Assembly (NCBI RefSeq): GCF_965363235.1
Contig: NC_134840.1
Coordinates: 85,284,916 to 85,348,915, forward strand
DNA: 64,000 bases
Origin: Mytilus galloprovincialis
Lineage: Eukaryota > Mollusca > Bivalvia > Mytilida > Mytilidae
Reading direction: 5' to 3'
Under the pieces are notes generated by a model. It was not told the origin of the DNA and searched no databases. It saw only the letters and a program-made list of their open reading frames with translations. Of this stretch, positions 22,213 through 33,539 are shown piece after piece (the stretch's first letter is position 1; every line of letters starts with the position of its first letter). A program made the position numbers and the translations under genes.

Positions 22213-23278
22213 TCTTGGGGAGGGATAAATCATACTTTGTAAAGAATCACTCTGATTCAAACAAAAAATTCTCTGAAACCGATATTATAAAGATGCTTGA
22301 TTTCTTGATTGACAACATATTTGTAACGTTCGGAGGACATGTTTTTCAAAAGATTGTCGGCATCCCAATGGGAATAAATTGTGCCCCTCTACTTGCCGAC
22401 TTGTTTCTTTATTATTATGAGGCTCACTTCATGCAGGAACTTCTTAGGAAGAAAGATAAGAAGTTAGCAATATCCTTTAACTCTACTTTCCGCTATATAG
22501 ATGACGTTCTTTCACTAAACAATTCAAAATTTGGTGACTATGTGGAACGCATCTATCCCATCGAATTGGAGATAATGGATACTACAGATACAGTTAAGTC
22601 GGCTTCATATCTTGACTTACATCTAGAAATTGACAATGAGGGTCGGTTGAAAACAAAACTTTACGACAAAAGAGATGATTTCAGCTTTCCAATTGTGAAC
22701 TTTCCATTTCTAAGTAGCAACATTCCAGCAGCACCTGCATACGGGGTATATATCTCCCAATTGATACGATATTCCCGTGCTTGCATTTCCTATCATAATT
22801 TTCTTGATAGAGGGTTACTGCTCACAAGGAAGCTATTAAACCAAGAGTTCCAAATGGTGAAGTTGAAATCATCCCTTCGTAAATTTTACGGACGCCATCA
22901 CGAGTTGGTTGACCGTTATGGAATAACCGTTTCACAAATGATATCGGATATGTTCCTTACGTCGTAACTACAATCCCCTTCCCTTTCATGAATGTGACCT
23001 ACCGAATTAGACTATTTACCGGATTTGTAGTCACATAAGCAACACGACGGGTGCCACATGTGGAGCAGGATCTGCTTACCCTTCCGGAGCACCTGAGATC
23101 ACCCCTAGTTTTTGGTGGGGTTCGTGTTGTTTATTCTTTAGTTTTCTATGTTGTGTCATGTGTACTATTGTTTTTCTTTTTGTCTTTTTCATTTTTAGCC
23201 ATGGCGTTGTCAGTTTGTTTTAGATTTATGAGTTTGATGTCCCTTTCAAGTTTGGTATCTTTCGTCCATCTTTTTTTG
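22213..23278 (+). mobile_element. Penelope-like retroelement fragment nested in the Gypsy relic
   Basis: The insertion interrupts the Gypsy reverse transcriptase exactly between the LDLSSG codons and the QVEVEE/KTAFAT codons. It contains the RT frame of the next entry and a roughly 300-bp 3' tail that recurs on the minus strand at 13528-13700 and on the plus strand at about 45003-45190. The pentamer caggt is present at both junctions and may be a short target duplication or chance. The 5' part of the element is missing. Confidence 0.75.
22215..22967 (+). CDS. Reverse transcriptase C-terminal half, Penelope-like
   Basis: An uninterrupted frame of 250 codons ends at TAA 22965-22967. Visible RT motifs are VGIPMGINCAPLLADLF (motif 4/B region) and FRYIDDVLSL, the catalytic box with a Y-I-D-D core, followed by a SASYLDLHLEID segment. 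The GIPMG...LADLF and YIDD style fits Penelope-like/telomerase-type RTs rather than LINE or Gypsy RTs. I see no GIY-YIG endonuclease domain. No true start codon exists because the fragment is 5'-truncated. The intact frame suggests a fairly recent insertion, younger than the Gypsy element it entered. Confidence 0.75.
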   Translation: MGRDKSYFVKNHSDSNKKFSETDIIKMLDFLIDNIFVTFGGHVFQKIVGIPMGINCAPLLADLFLYYYEAHFMQELLRKKDKKLAISFNSTFRYIDDVLSLNNSKFGDYVERIYPIELEIMDTTDTVKSASYLDLHLEIDNEGRLKTKLYDKRDDFSFPIVNFPFLSSNIPAAPAYGVYISQLIRYSRACISYHNFLDRGLLLTRKLLNQEFQMVKLKSSLRKFYGRHHELVDRYGITVSQMISDMFLTS

Positions 23279-23401
23279 GCAGGTAGAGGTAGAAGAGAGT
23301 TGCAGCACTAAAACTGCGTTTGCGACACTACGTTGCCTCTTCCAATTAAAAAAATGCCGTTTGGGCTTGCCTGTACTCTATTTGGCCTTTTAAATATTTT
23401 T

Positions 23402-23488
23402 TTATTCGAGCGTCACTGATGGTTCTTGTGAAAACAAAACGCGCGTCTGGCGAGATATAAAATTTAAACCTGGTATCTATGATGAGTT
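23402..23488 (-). repeat. Copy of the cgcgcgtttcgtc dispersed repeat head, minus strand
   Basis: This is the reverse complement of the 20659 copy (gagcgtcactgat ... cgcgcgtctggcg ... tggtatctatgatgag). It splits the Gypsy RT between MPFGL and the YLDD motif. Confidence 0.7.
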
Positions 23489-24259
23489 AATTTTAACGTT
23501 TGAACGGATGATGGAAAACAGTTATGGCTTGACTACAGTTAAACATTTTCTTGGTGTATTTGGATGACATAATTGTAGTCGGCAGCAATTTCGAAGAGAT
23601 GTTAACCAAGGTGTAACCGTGTTGTTTAACTATTTATTAACGCCGGGTTAAAGTTAAAACCCCAAAAGAGCTCGTTGTTCGCTAAATTAGTGTCCTTCCT
23701 TAGATATGCAATAAGTTACGATGTTGTGGCGACGAATCCACAAAATATGACAGTCATGGACAGAATCGAAAGATCTAAGCGAGTTTTTTCGCGGGCTGTG
23801 TGGATATTACAGAAGATACATTTGCAATTTTGCAGGCATTGCAAAATGTCTACAAAACTTATCAGAAAAGGGTCGCAAATACCGGGAGAGTGTCAACATG
23901 CAGTTAAGACATTGAAATTCAAGATCATTGGGGCGCCAAAACTCTCACATCCAAATATTGCTATACCTTTCATACTCGATATGGATGTAAGTCAGTCTGC
24001 AATTGGAGCAAGACTGTAACGAAATGTCGGTTGCTTGAAATGGAACTTGTTTCCCCTAAAATTATGTGATGACTTTGATTTAATTGTACCGATAATTAAC
24101 CCTTCTTATTATATATTTCTTTTATAACTATGCTCAAACATTGATAACTCTAAAACTTTTTGTTATTCTTAACTATGTTTTTACGTTCGAAAAACCTCTG
24201 AATTGTTAAGTTCAAATGACGTACAATGTAGTCAGTTCCGTTTTTTGTGATTTTAAAGT

Positions 24260-24385
24260 ACTTTCCTAAATGGTAAATGGTAAACCAAAATGGTAAATTG
24301 TAAACCAAATCGGTAAATTCGGTATTTTTGGTATTTTACATCATGGTATAAGGTAAAACAAAATGGTAAATGGTAAACCAAATAT
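24260..24385. repeat. Tandem repeat of aaatggtaaa / ggtaaaccaaa
   Basis: Several imperfect copies of an ~11-20 bp tggtaaa(cc)aaa unit, between the Gypsy RNase H-linker and integrase remnants. Confidence 0.65.
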
Positions 24386-25579
24386 TCTCTCAAACATCGA
24401 GAGTTACCATACAAAAAGTTTGAAAAACTTTACTCTAGATTGCAGACTCGGCGTACCAACAATTATCTATTCTAATTAGGGAAGACAGTTTGAGAGTGAG
24501 CTATTATCTGAAATGTGTAATCTTCTCTCAATCACCAAAACACGTACAAAACCATATCATCCACAATCCAATAAAGATTTAATAAAAATGACGAAGTGTT
24601 TTTTTTTTCTTTCTTGTACGTAAGTTTGGGAAATTCCCTAAGTTTACAATTTAAAGCAATACTCGGATGTAACATATCTACTTAACGGCGACAAAAAGGC
24701 TAACAGCAGGATCAACTTTAATTAGGTCTATTAGGTGAACCATTACAATGTATCCGAAATGGACGACCAAGCCCGAGATATTTCCAAAGTTCCTCCATTG
24801 GATTTAATTTTGTTAAAAGAGATGAGACCAATGAACAAGACGAACAAATTTATTGTTCAAAAAGTAAAATAACAAGAATATTGAACTCCAAGGAAAATTC
24901 AAAACGGATCCTCCGTATTCAAATGGCAAAATCAAAAGTTCAAACACATCAAACGAATGGATGACTGAGAAGGACTTTGAGGACCACGTTATAGAATGTT
25001 CTAGCATGTGTTAAGAAAAGGTCTGCTGATAAAAAATACCTTTTTGACATTTGTCTATATGCTATCAGCTGAAAAAGTGATTTTATGAGGTATCAAAGAC
25101 GGAGGCATCCGAAATTGTTGTTAGCCATAGAGGACAAGCACCGAGTGGTTAAGCAAAAATCGACGACGATGTAAGATCCGAAAATCCTCGAGAGACAAGA
25201 CAAGTAAAATAACAGACTCTGTGATGACATCTAATTAGCTTATCAAAGGAAGAGGGTTCAGGAAGACAACTTTTCCCATACCATTCCTCAAGAAAGAGGC
25301 TACTAGACACGTTGAAGAGTTCTTTGGGACCCCAGAAGATAACACCAAAGATATTCACGTTTTTTAGATTGCCAGCAAACACGATGCCAGTAAACACTGC
25401 AACTATTGTGGCACCGGCTTAGGCCAGCTCGTTCTTGGTTCCAATGATGGTTGTTACAGACTCAGATGAATCTTTCATGTCACAACCTAAACCGTAGTTG
25501 ATTTCCTCCTCTCCCATGGATGAAGAGTGTATTACAACAACTACAGCAGGAACCATTTCAATACCAGTACAGGTTGCTA

Positions 25580-25870
25580 AACCATAGATGTGGTATGAGT
25601 GTCAATGACACAATTCTTCATCCAAGTCACAATTTGTAAACGTAAACCATTATAGGTCAAAGTACGGTCTTCAACACGGAGCCTTGGCTCACACCGAACA
25701 GCAAGCTATAAAGAGCCCGAGCAATGACTAGTGTAAAACTATTCAAACAGGAAAACCAACGGTCCAATACATATAAACAAAACTAGAAACACTTATGAAC
25801 CACATCAACAAACAACAATCAATGAACATCAGGTTCCTGACTTAGGACAGTCTTATATCAATTAAGGCGT
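25580..25870 (+). repeat. Dispersed repeat (gtggtatgagtg family)
   Basis: Contains atgtggtatgagtgtcaatg, the caacacggagccttggctca block, aggaaaaccaacggtcc and a caggttcctgacttaggacag end. The same order is seen at 27833-28570, 54130-54290, 58685-59060 and 59452-59710. Confidence 0.65.
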
Positions 25871-26554
25871 CATTACAATTATCATCTTTGGCACCTATCG
25901 TCTAATACAATTCGTGACAATATGGATAAGTACAATGAGATAAAAGATGGTTAAGAATTATTGCGGTTTCTAAAACAAGTACGAAGACACTTTTAATTTC
26001 GAAATAGAAATCACACGTTTTAAACTCTTATGTTGAAGCTATCCCTTCCCAACCACTCCCTTCAATTATTTATATTTTTAAACGTTCGTTTGTTACCCCC
26101 ATACAATTATATACACAGACCACCATTGAATTAAATTTTATTTAGTCGTGTTTTCATTCGAATTTACTACACCTGATTTATCAATAGTTATACAGACATT
26201 CAAGTCTTAATTTATAAATTGACAGTTTACTGAAGACATGATGCATGTCAGATGAATATAAAATTTAATGATGATTATAATGACATCACATTTAATATAT
26301 AGAAAAGTAAATGTGATCATTTAGTGTGAATTACCTATTATGTCTAAGTAAAGTATTCATTAACTCATCGGAAATCGACGCAAATAGTATGTACTAGGCA
26401 ATAAAAAAGCAATTAAAATTTCTAATAAATTATTATATTTTGTAGTCACGCCATACACATGCATTTTGTGTGACCTTGAGTAGAGTGTTAATATGTTTTC
26501 ATCAACATAATAAAATTAAAATCAACATTCAGTTTAGGTTTATGACCCCTTCTA

Positions 26555-26690
26555 TTAAAATTGAGAATGCAAATGGGGAATGTGTCAAAGATACAACAAC
26601 CTGACCATAGAAAAAATAACAGCAGAAGGTCACCAACAGGTCTTCGATGTAGCGAGAAATTCCCGCACAAAGCCATGTGAATTAAAAAAA
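26555..26690 (+). repeat. Fragment of a repeat shared with 28090-28215
   Basis: An aaattgagaatg(g/c)aaatgg block, a gtgtcaaaga(t/g)acaac block, agcagaaggtcaccaacagg and gagaaattc(c/t)cgcac are shared in order with the longer copy near 28.1 kb. Confidence 0.6.
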
Positions 26691-26907
26691 TTTCAAACTG
26701 CAATAGTATCAAAACAGCAAAGATTATGAATAATAGAGATGGGCCATTGTGTGCATATAGCAAGGAGAAACTTCGTGCAAAGCATTATAATTTTTTTTAT
26801 TGTTTCATTGCATTTAACAGAAAAGGGGGATTTTGTTGCAAATAAATAAAATTGAGAATGGAAACTAAAATTCGCTACAGCTAGTAAATACGACGATCAA
26901 ACGTACG

Positions 26908-27353
26908 TAGAATGAAATTCAAAACAGTGTGGCTGTGGCCATTGATTGACACATTAAATTCATCCATTGACTGGGACAATTTAGGTGAACGTTTGTATGT
27001 AACGACATCTTCTCACTATGTACTTTTTAAAGACACTTAAACTATGGGGTCACCAAAGGTTCTCAACACCTTAATAAAGTAATTCGAAAAATTAATCAGA
27101 AATAACACGATGTTTTGATTTATATCAATTATGTAAATCAAAACATAAAGGCTATTCCTGATTAATTTTTTGAATTATTTTATAATTAAAGGCGTTAAGA
27201 AACCTTTGGCGACCCCACATTTAAATGTATATCGTAGGTACGTCGTGAACAGTGGTCGTTACAGACAAACGTTCATGTAAATTGTCCCAGTCAATGGATG
27301 AATTTAATGTGTCAATCAATGGCCACAGCCACACTGTTTTGAATTTCATTCTA
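26908..27353. mobile_element. 446-bp fold-back MITE with about 210-bp arms
   Basis: The sequence from TAGAATGAAATTC at the left reads as the reverse complement of the sequence up to 27353 at the right, with scattered mismatches and an AT-rich centre near 27120-27140. TA occurs at both edges, as expected for Tc1/mariner-type insertion. A second copy in the opposite orientation lies at 44324-44770. There is no coding capacity. Confidence 0.8.
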
Positions 27354-27832
27354 TGACTACCCCGATACTTTTATTAATGTCTAAATACATTGATATCAGT
27401 TGGGTTTACGGTTCGCAAGAAGTTCTTCTGTCTCACTCCTTTTCTGTGTAATTTAAGATTTCAACTTGTGCAAATAGGGTTATAGTTTAAACAGAAACTA
27501 TATAACCTGGGCACTTAAGGATCTATTGAATAACAAACGTAATAATTAGACCTCACAGACAACGCATCATTAATAAAGTTGGTGAAAGTGTGAGGTTACC
27601 ACCAGAATTGGAAAGTAATATATCGTCTCTCATAGTAGCACACGTCTACGCACAAACACATTAAATCAGACAAGACCACATACTTATACAGGCAGTTATG
27701 GTAAGTAAATAAGGTTCCAACTGCCTCAAACAAAGTTTTACATTAAATTAATTTGTTATTCTTTTAGGTCCCTGTTGATCTCAAAGCTCCTCAAGTATAC
27801 ACGAAACTATATAGCGTTGGGTTTTTTTTTTT

Positions 27833-28570
27833 TAGATATGAGAAGATATGGTATTAGTGCCAATGAGACAACTCTCCATCATAGTCACAATTTGTATAAG
27901 TTAACAACTATAGGTCAAAGCACGGCCTTCTACACGGAGCCTTGATTCACACTAAACAGCAAGCTATAAAGGTCCCCAAAATGACTAGTGTAAAACCATT
28001 CAAACAGGACAACTAACGGTCTAGTTAGTCTAAACGAGAAACACTTATGAACCACATCAACAAACGACAACCACTGAATATCAGGTTGCATAAAATTGAG
28101 AATGGAAATGGGGAATGTGTCAAAGAGACAACATCCAGACCATAGAGCAGACAACAGCAGAAGGTCACCAACAGGTCTTCAATGCAACGAGAAATTCTCG
28201 CACCCGGAGGCGTCCTTCAGCTGGCCCCTAAACAAATATATACTGGTTCAGTGATAATGAACACCATACTACTTCCAAATTGTACACAAGAAACTAAAAG
28301 TTGAAATAATACATTTCTAACAAAGGCCAGAGGCTCCTGACTTGGGACAAGCGCAAAAATGCGGCGAGGTTAAACATGTTTGTGAGATCTCAACCCTCCC
28401 CCTATACCTCTAGCCAATGCAGAAAAGTAAACGCATAACAATACGCACATTAAAATTCAGTTCAAGAGAAGTCCGAGTCTGATGTCAGAAGATGTAACCA
28501 AAGAAAATAAACATAATGACAATAATACGTAAATAACATCAGACTACTAGCAGTTAACTGACATGCCAGC
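27833..28570 (+). repeat. Longest copy of the gtggtatgagtg dispersed repeat family
   Basis: Begins tttagatatgagaagatatgg and runs through cacggagccttgattca, caacggtctag, aatgactagtgtaaaacc, an agaaggtcaccaacaggtc block, tcctgacttgggacaagcg and ggcgaggttaaac. No protein-coding potential was seen. Confidence 0.65.
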
Positions 28571-29027
28571 TCCGGACCTCAATTTAAAACTGATTAAAAA
28601 ATTATTTCTTCCTCATATGAATATCAGGCACAATCCTCCCCGTGAGGGGTTTAGTATCATACCATCATAACATATATGAGAAGAACATAACCCGTGTCAT
28701 GCCAAAACCAAGGTCCTTGCAGAGAATTCTTTACACATAGATAAGTCACTTGTTTTTTCTATGATGTGCTAGCGTTTAATGTTTACAAAAATTCCTAAGC
28801 ATCCAAGAAAGCTTGTACTGAGTCACTTAAGTCGAGCGCACCTTAGAAGGTTTACTTGATTTGTTTTAAAACCAATATCTAAATTTATAAACTTGTTTTA
28901 AGGAAATCATCGCCAGCACTGCATGCCATTATCCATTATCTATCAATTACCGAATTTTCAAATATGAGAGTACAAGGAGAAAAGCAGTGGATTTTCTATC
29001 AAATTTCTATATGTTTAGCATTGAATC

Positions 29028-29068
29028 AACACATGGGTACATCCTTAAGGATTATGTACCCTTGTGTT
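29028..29068. repeat. Imperfect palindrome centred on CTTAAG
   Basis: The left arm AACACATGGGTACATCCTT matches the reverse complement of the right arm apart from a 3-nt insertion and one mismatch. It could form a hairpin or be a transposon footprint. Confidence 0.6.
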
Positions 29069-30089
29069 GCTTGTGTTGATTAAATGTTGAAAAGATGTTT
29101 ATTTTTTATAATTCTATAATACATTGTATATAGAAGAAAGTTCCCACCATTTGGATAGAGTCACGATATCTAGATCACAGATACACGGTCTATTGTTAAA
29201 CTCACTTTCGTGGCGGTCTATTTTTGTTTGTTGGAGAAGCTGGAGATATTCACTGACGACCGACAGGCAATTACTAAGGTGGCAGGTACCAGTTTTGGTG
29301 TACCAGAACATGTGTACCACGCAGAAATTTTGTTATAGTTAAGCATTGAGGTATATAATTGCATCATGTGGACTAAAAAAATAAATGAATGAAAATTCTA
29401 GGCTAGTGTACTACACAAGTAAGTAGACAGGTTAGGGATTTCCTTAACACATCATGCATGGGTCCAATCAGATGTCAAAATTGTGGTCTCCTCACTTGAC
29501 GGTATCCAATAAAAGTGGGGAAAATATTCATTTTTTTTGTAAACAAAAATAGCTTGAGATTTTGATGGTAAGGATATGTTCGGACAAGGCTCTAATTCAC
29601 TAAATATCCTTTATCTCTTGAATTTTGCCTAAAATTCTTGTCGGCTTTTAGCAGGATTCTGCAGGTGAGCATTAGATTGGTACCAAAGCATCACATTTTT
29701 TACCTTATTTACAATGCATTTATAAATTTTAAAATCTCCATGTTGGACAGACACCAACATTTAAAGGTTTTCTATATATTTACATAAGCACGCACACATC
29801 TTAGTTCCTTGAAACCATATATTTTATTTGTATATAAGCTTGAATGAATTTTCAAGAAAATAAAATCATAAATCCATGAAATTCTAAAGATTTATTGTAA
29901 AATAACTGGTTTCTGCCACCTAAGATTTAAGTCAAACGCACCTGATACATGCGGGGGTTGAGGTAATGATATAGTAGTTGAACTACTTAGACCATTACCT
30001 CTTTATTATAATATATATTGAGTATAAAATTATAAACTACTAAAGCCGTTATTTGTATCAACATATACATGCAGAAACTATATAATGCA

Positions 30090-30215
30090 TTGGCGGATCC
30101 AGGGGGGGGGGGGGGGGGGGTTGGAACCCCCCTTTTTTGGCCGATCAATGCATTTGATAGGGGACATATAGTTGGAACCCCCCCCCCCTTTTTAAAATGG
30201 CTGGATCCGCCACTG
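30090..30215. repeat. Short inverted-repeat element with a 19-G run
   Basis: The edges are GGCGGATCCAG (about 30092) and its complement CTGGATCCGCC (30201-30211). Inside are a G run (30102-30120) and two gttggaacccccc blocks. Related elements with ggcggatccag and tatccgcc edges occur at about 51300-51456, and possibly at 4555-4735. Confidence 0.65.
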
Positions 30216-32140
30216 TAATGTCACGAATATTACACTGTGTAATCTGCCAAATATGAACATGTCCGAAAGTTTTATTGGTAATCTACGTTGTATTAGCTGA
30301 TTTCAAAACACTTTGATGGGAATTACTTTTCTGCTGGACTTTCAACTTGGAGAAACAGTTAGCCCATTTCTACTTATTATCATATTTTTCTTCTAGAAAT
30401 TTACCTAGAAAAAAGTTACAAACCCATATCCTTTATAATACATCCGCCATGGAGATGAATAGTCATAATTTACAATCTTACTTCAACAAGTAATATATGT
30501 ATATATAGTGCAGATAATTATTCAATGGTCTATAAATCAGATTTAAAGTTCACTTAGCAAATATCTAATGAGTATTGCCCTATAAATCTATATGATAAAA
30601 AGTTTATTTAGTATAACGTTACACAGTACTGTTGTTCGCAAATAGACGAAAAGTATGAACAAAAGAAAGAAAGTAATTCTATGGATTGTTCTAGCCATTG
30701 TATTCTGGCATCCAATACCTTATTAACACCTGGATACATTGCTGTCCATGGTTTCTCAGCTTCCACAACAACTGAAATACGATATCAATTAAATTAAAGA
30801 TTATTCACGATAAGAGTCACTCTAAGCTTTCAAAAAATTACAACGTGTTTAAAAATACCATTTAAACGGTTTATTGTCTCACTATATTCTGTATATTTGT
30901 AGGTTACAATTTTTCTTGGATTTATGAAAATTTATATTTTGTTGATTCTTGATTTCGTAGTTTTGACACGTCAGTAGAAAACTTGATATATTTTATTATA
31001 AAAAAAATGACGATTGGTCATTGCCAATAAAGTCCACAAAAATAAGTACCTAAGAAATTATGACGAATTTAAAGATAAGTTTATATTATCATTTTATTGG
31101 ATCATTGATTCAAATAGGATTAGACATAATTTCACAAATTTATTTATAGTGTCTTCTCATCTATAGAGATAACAGGCATTGAACATTTTGCCACACTTTC
31201 ACACATGTATTCAAAATCTTGAAAACGTTCTCTTTGTTTGTAATTGTTTTTATACTACAATTGTCAAATTGTGGGTTTACAAAATGAGGCCCGTCTTATC
31301 CTTCAATTTCCGTTGAGCTGGAAATAATGTTAAACGGTTATGGTGATACATAAACCAGACAAAGAACTTTCAATGATATCTTTAAACCGAGTGTAATAAT
31401 TCTCTATTGAATCGTGGTTTCAATACTATAGATTTCTATTGTTTCGTTGTCCTCAATCAATAGTATTCCCCTTTAACATACAATTTTATTAGAAAACTCT
31501 TATTGATTTTTCTCTTTCTGCATCAAATTTTCAATATTTAAATTTTAGTATTGAATGTGTATACATTGTTTACCATTTAGGACCAAATTCTGCTGTAATG
31601 TTTTATGCAAACAGGGTTTATATAGATTATGTCAATACATATATTCAAAAAAATGTCCATAACTAAACAATATTATCCATCAAATGTTTAATTTACAAAG
31701 TTTCCATTTTATATTAATTTATTAGCTTTATAAATTCCCTTGAAGTGATAGATTAATAGCATAAAGCCCAAGTTCATTTACATTTGTATAGAGAATGCAG
31801 ATATAAATTTCTCAATGTTTTCACACTTGGCAGTTGCGTTTATATATACTATATAAATTGTATAATGTTTGCTTACGTATTGTGGCTCCTATCGACAGTT
31901 GATAGACTATTGTAAAAGAAACTAAGCACAAGTAGAGAGTGATTAGCGAATTTAAACTTTCATTAGTATTTGCTTGGATGCATCAAGCAAAATTATACTT
32001 TCACTCTTAAAAAATGCTTTGAACTCGGAGCTAGACTTTAAAAAGGTTAAAATATTGCAATATGTTACATGTGCAAATAGCTTTGAAGTTTGGTCGAGAA
32101 TTTGAATAAATTAAAGGATATTATCGCATTCGAAATAAAA

Positions 32141-32797
32141 ATGAAACAGAAGAACAGAGTTTTGAATATCAGTCCCGAGCTGAAATTCAGAAAGATTCGA
32201 AGAGTTTGTGAAAATCAGATGGAACACCATTTACATTCGATTGACAAGAAATGCAATATTCAAAAGGATAAGATGGAAAACTCTATCAAATTAGTGAAGA
32301 AACAATTGGAAAATTTGGAATTTGAAAATAGCAGAGCAGGCGTAGCTCTTCCTAGGATAACTTCAAGTTCAATGTACGGTAGATTATCAGTGACCCCAGA
32401 TTCACGTCAGAGTATACGAAGGAGTGTTTCTTGTGTTTATGGAGTCCTTAGAGACCGACAGTGTCCACATTTCCCCTGCACAGCTCCAGATTCTTATCAT
32501 ACGATAGGATTTAGACTCGAACCCGAAGATACAACGTGGGTGTCTTGGAAAAAGAAGAAAAAAGATCTAAGTGACGTAGTACGGTTGTCTATGGAAAATT
32601 CCACGTTGCTAAATGCTGGAACTTCTCGTCTTCGTTCTGAGAGACGAGAGGAAATTCTAAAACAGGAAATGAAAAGGCGTCGAATGGAACAACTGAAACA
32701 GAAACCGCCTCTATGGGAAACAAACTATGGAAAACCTACGCCTATAAGACGTATAAAATATCCTGTTCGATTATTACCATTGGACGAAAGTTTATGA
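32141..32797 (+). CDS. Unknown basic protein, intronless, 218 aa
   Basis: The first in-frame ATG is at 32141 and the stop TGA at 32795-32797. The product is lysine- and arginine-rich with a predicted helical N-terminal half, a serine-rich middle (RITSSSMYGRLSVTPDSRQS), a short CPHFPC pair of cysteines, and a strongly charged helix near the C-terminus (RRKRRMEQ-like). It has no signal peptide or membrane segment, and I do not recognise a domain. The length, the composition unlike the surrounding AT-rich DNA, and AATAAA at 32820-32825 just after the stop support a real single-exon gene or the last exon of a longer one. An open stretch precedes the ATG back to 32090. Confidence 0.6.
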   Translation: MKQKNRVLNISPELKFRKIRRVCENQMEHHLHSIDKKCNIQKDKMENSIKLVKKQLENLEFENSRAGVALPRITSSSMYGRLSVTPDSRQSIRRSVSCVYGVLRDRQCPHFPCTAPDSYHTIGFRLEPEDTTWVSWKKKKKDLSDVVRLSMENSTLLNAGTSRLRSERREEILKQEMKRRRMEQLKQKPPLWETNYGKPTPIRRIKYPVRLLPLDESL

Positions 32798-32819
32798 TGG
32801 AATATTTCTTAGTTCATAT

Positions 32820-32825
32820 AATAAA
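32820..32825 (+). terminator. Poly(A) signal AATAAA after the 32141 gene
   Basis: The hexamer lies 23 nt past the stop codon and is followed by a T-rich stretch at 32844. It is unusually close but usable. Confidence 0.45.
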
Positions 32826-33539
32826 TCGGTAAATACGTGTTCTTTTTTTTTTTATCATATTGTCATCATTATATTCGACTTTCGTAATATAATGATTGTT
32901 GGTTGCTTAACGTCCAATTTCAAGACTTTCGTAATTTGTTTTCACAGTTTACAACATTTATGTATACATTTTATTGGTTTCTTTTATTTCTTTACGAATG
33001 TGATTTAAAATACCAGACTCGGTAATTGAAAAAGAAAAGTATTATTGTCAATTTTATCACAACTATTAAGACTATTATGTCAATAGGGATTGTTTATAAC
33101 TTCCCAACGTATGTGTACAATTAGTTTTTTCTGAAGTTCTGTTATAAGGAATATGACCATTGTTTACCATTCTTGTTTGAAAAATACTAGCGCCTGAGAT
33201 TGTCAGTTTTTTTTTACCTGCTCCTTTTTAAATTTTCCTTGGAGTTCGGTATTTTTGTTAATACTTTTTTACATCATTGTGCCAGGTGTGGGAGAGTGAA
33301 CGTGCAAAATCATGTTAAAAGAGCCATCACTATACAATAATCAGCAAAGTCAATATTGGATCTATTAGAAAAATGACACAATATTAAAAGATCCTCAAAG
33401 TTCTTGCACACGACTTCATCCAAGGTTTACTTTAAAAAAAAAATCAAATAGATACGAAAGGTCGTGGAAACTGTACATACTGGTTGGATAAGTAGAAAAA
33501 AACTTAATCCTTTCACATATATTATTGCATAAAAATTGA

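Larger units (their letters stand above)
21447..25010 (+). mobile_element. Ty3/Gypsy LTR retrotransposon pol relic, with nested insertions
   Basis: In order on the plus strand: retropepsin remnant (21570-21790, ANGTELGLAVKG then ILGLDFMKTND), RT fingers (about 22090-22205, FCVDYRCINEFTVKDAYPFP then LDLSSG in a shifted frame), a gap filled by a Penelope-like insertion (about 22213-23278), RT again (KTAFATLRCLF, MPFGLACTLFG at 23310-23395), a dispersed-repeat insertion (23402-23488), RT catalytic motif VYLDDIIVVGS (about 23550), RT-RNase H linker (23675-24019, GAPKLSHPNIAIPFILD), and integrase core pieces (about 24476-24590, GRQFESELLSEM and PYHPQSN). Frameshifts and stops break every domain, so it is inactive. 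No LTRs were found. Confidence 0.8.
28571..32040. other. Intergenic, no supported gene; small palindromes and a G-rich repeat
   Basis: Apart from the imperfect palindrome at 29028-29068 and the G-run repeat at 30090-30215, I see only AT-rich non-coding DNA. Short open frames here look random and show no family resemblance. Confidence 0.5.

Noticed and set aside
21530..22260. Minus-strand open stretches of 130-160 codons
   Set aside because: They are antisense to the Gypsy protease/RT relic, whose motifs are clear on the plus strand.
22213..22967. Calling the nested RT a host gene because its frame is intact
   Set aside because: It lacks a start, is embedded in another transposon, and its 3' tail recurs elsewhere as a repeat.
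20640..25010. LTRs for the Gypsy relic
   Set aside because: I compared the flanks for a long direct repeat with TG...CA ends and found none. The repeats present belong to other families.
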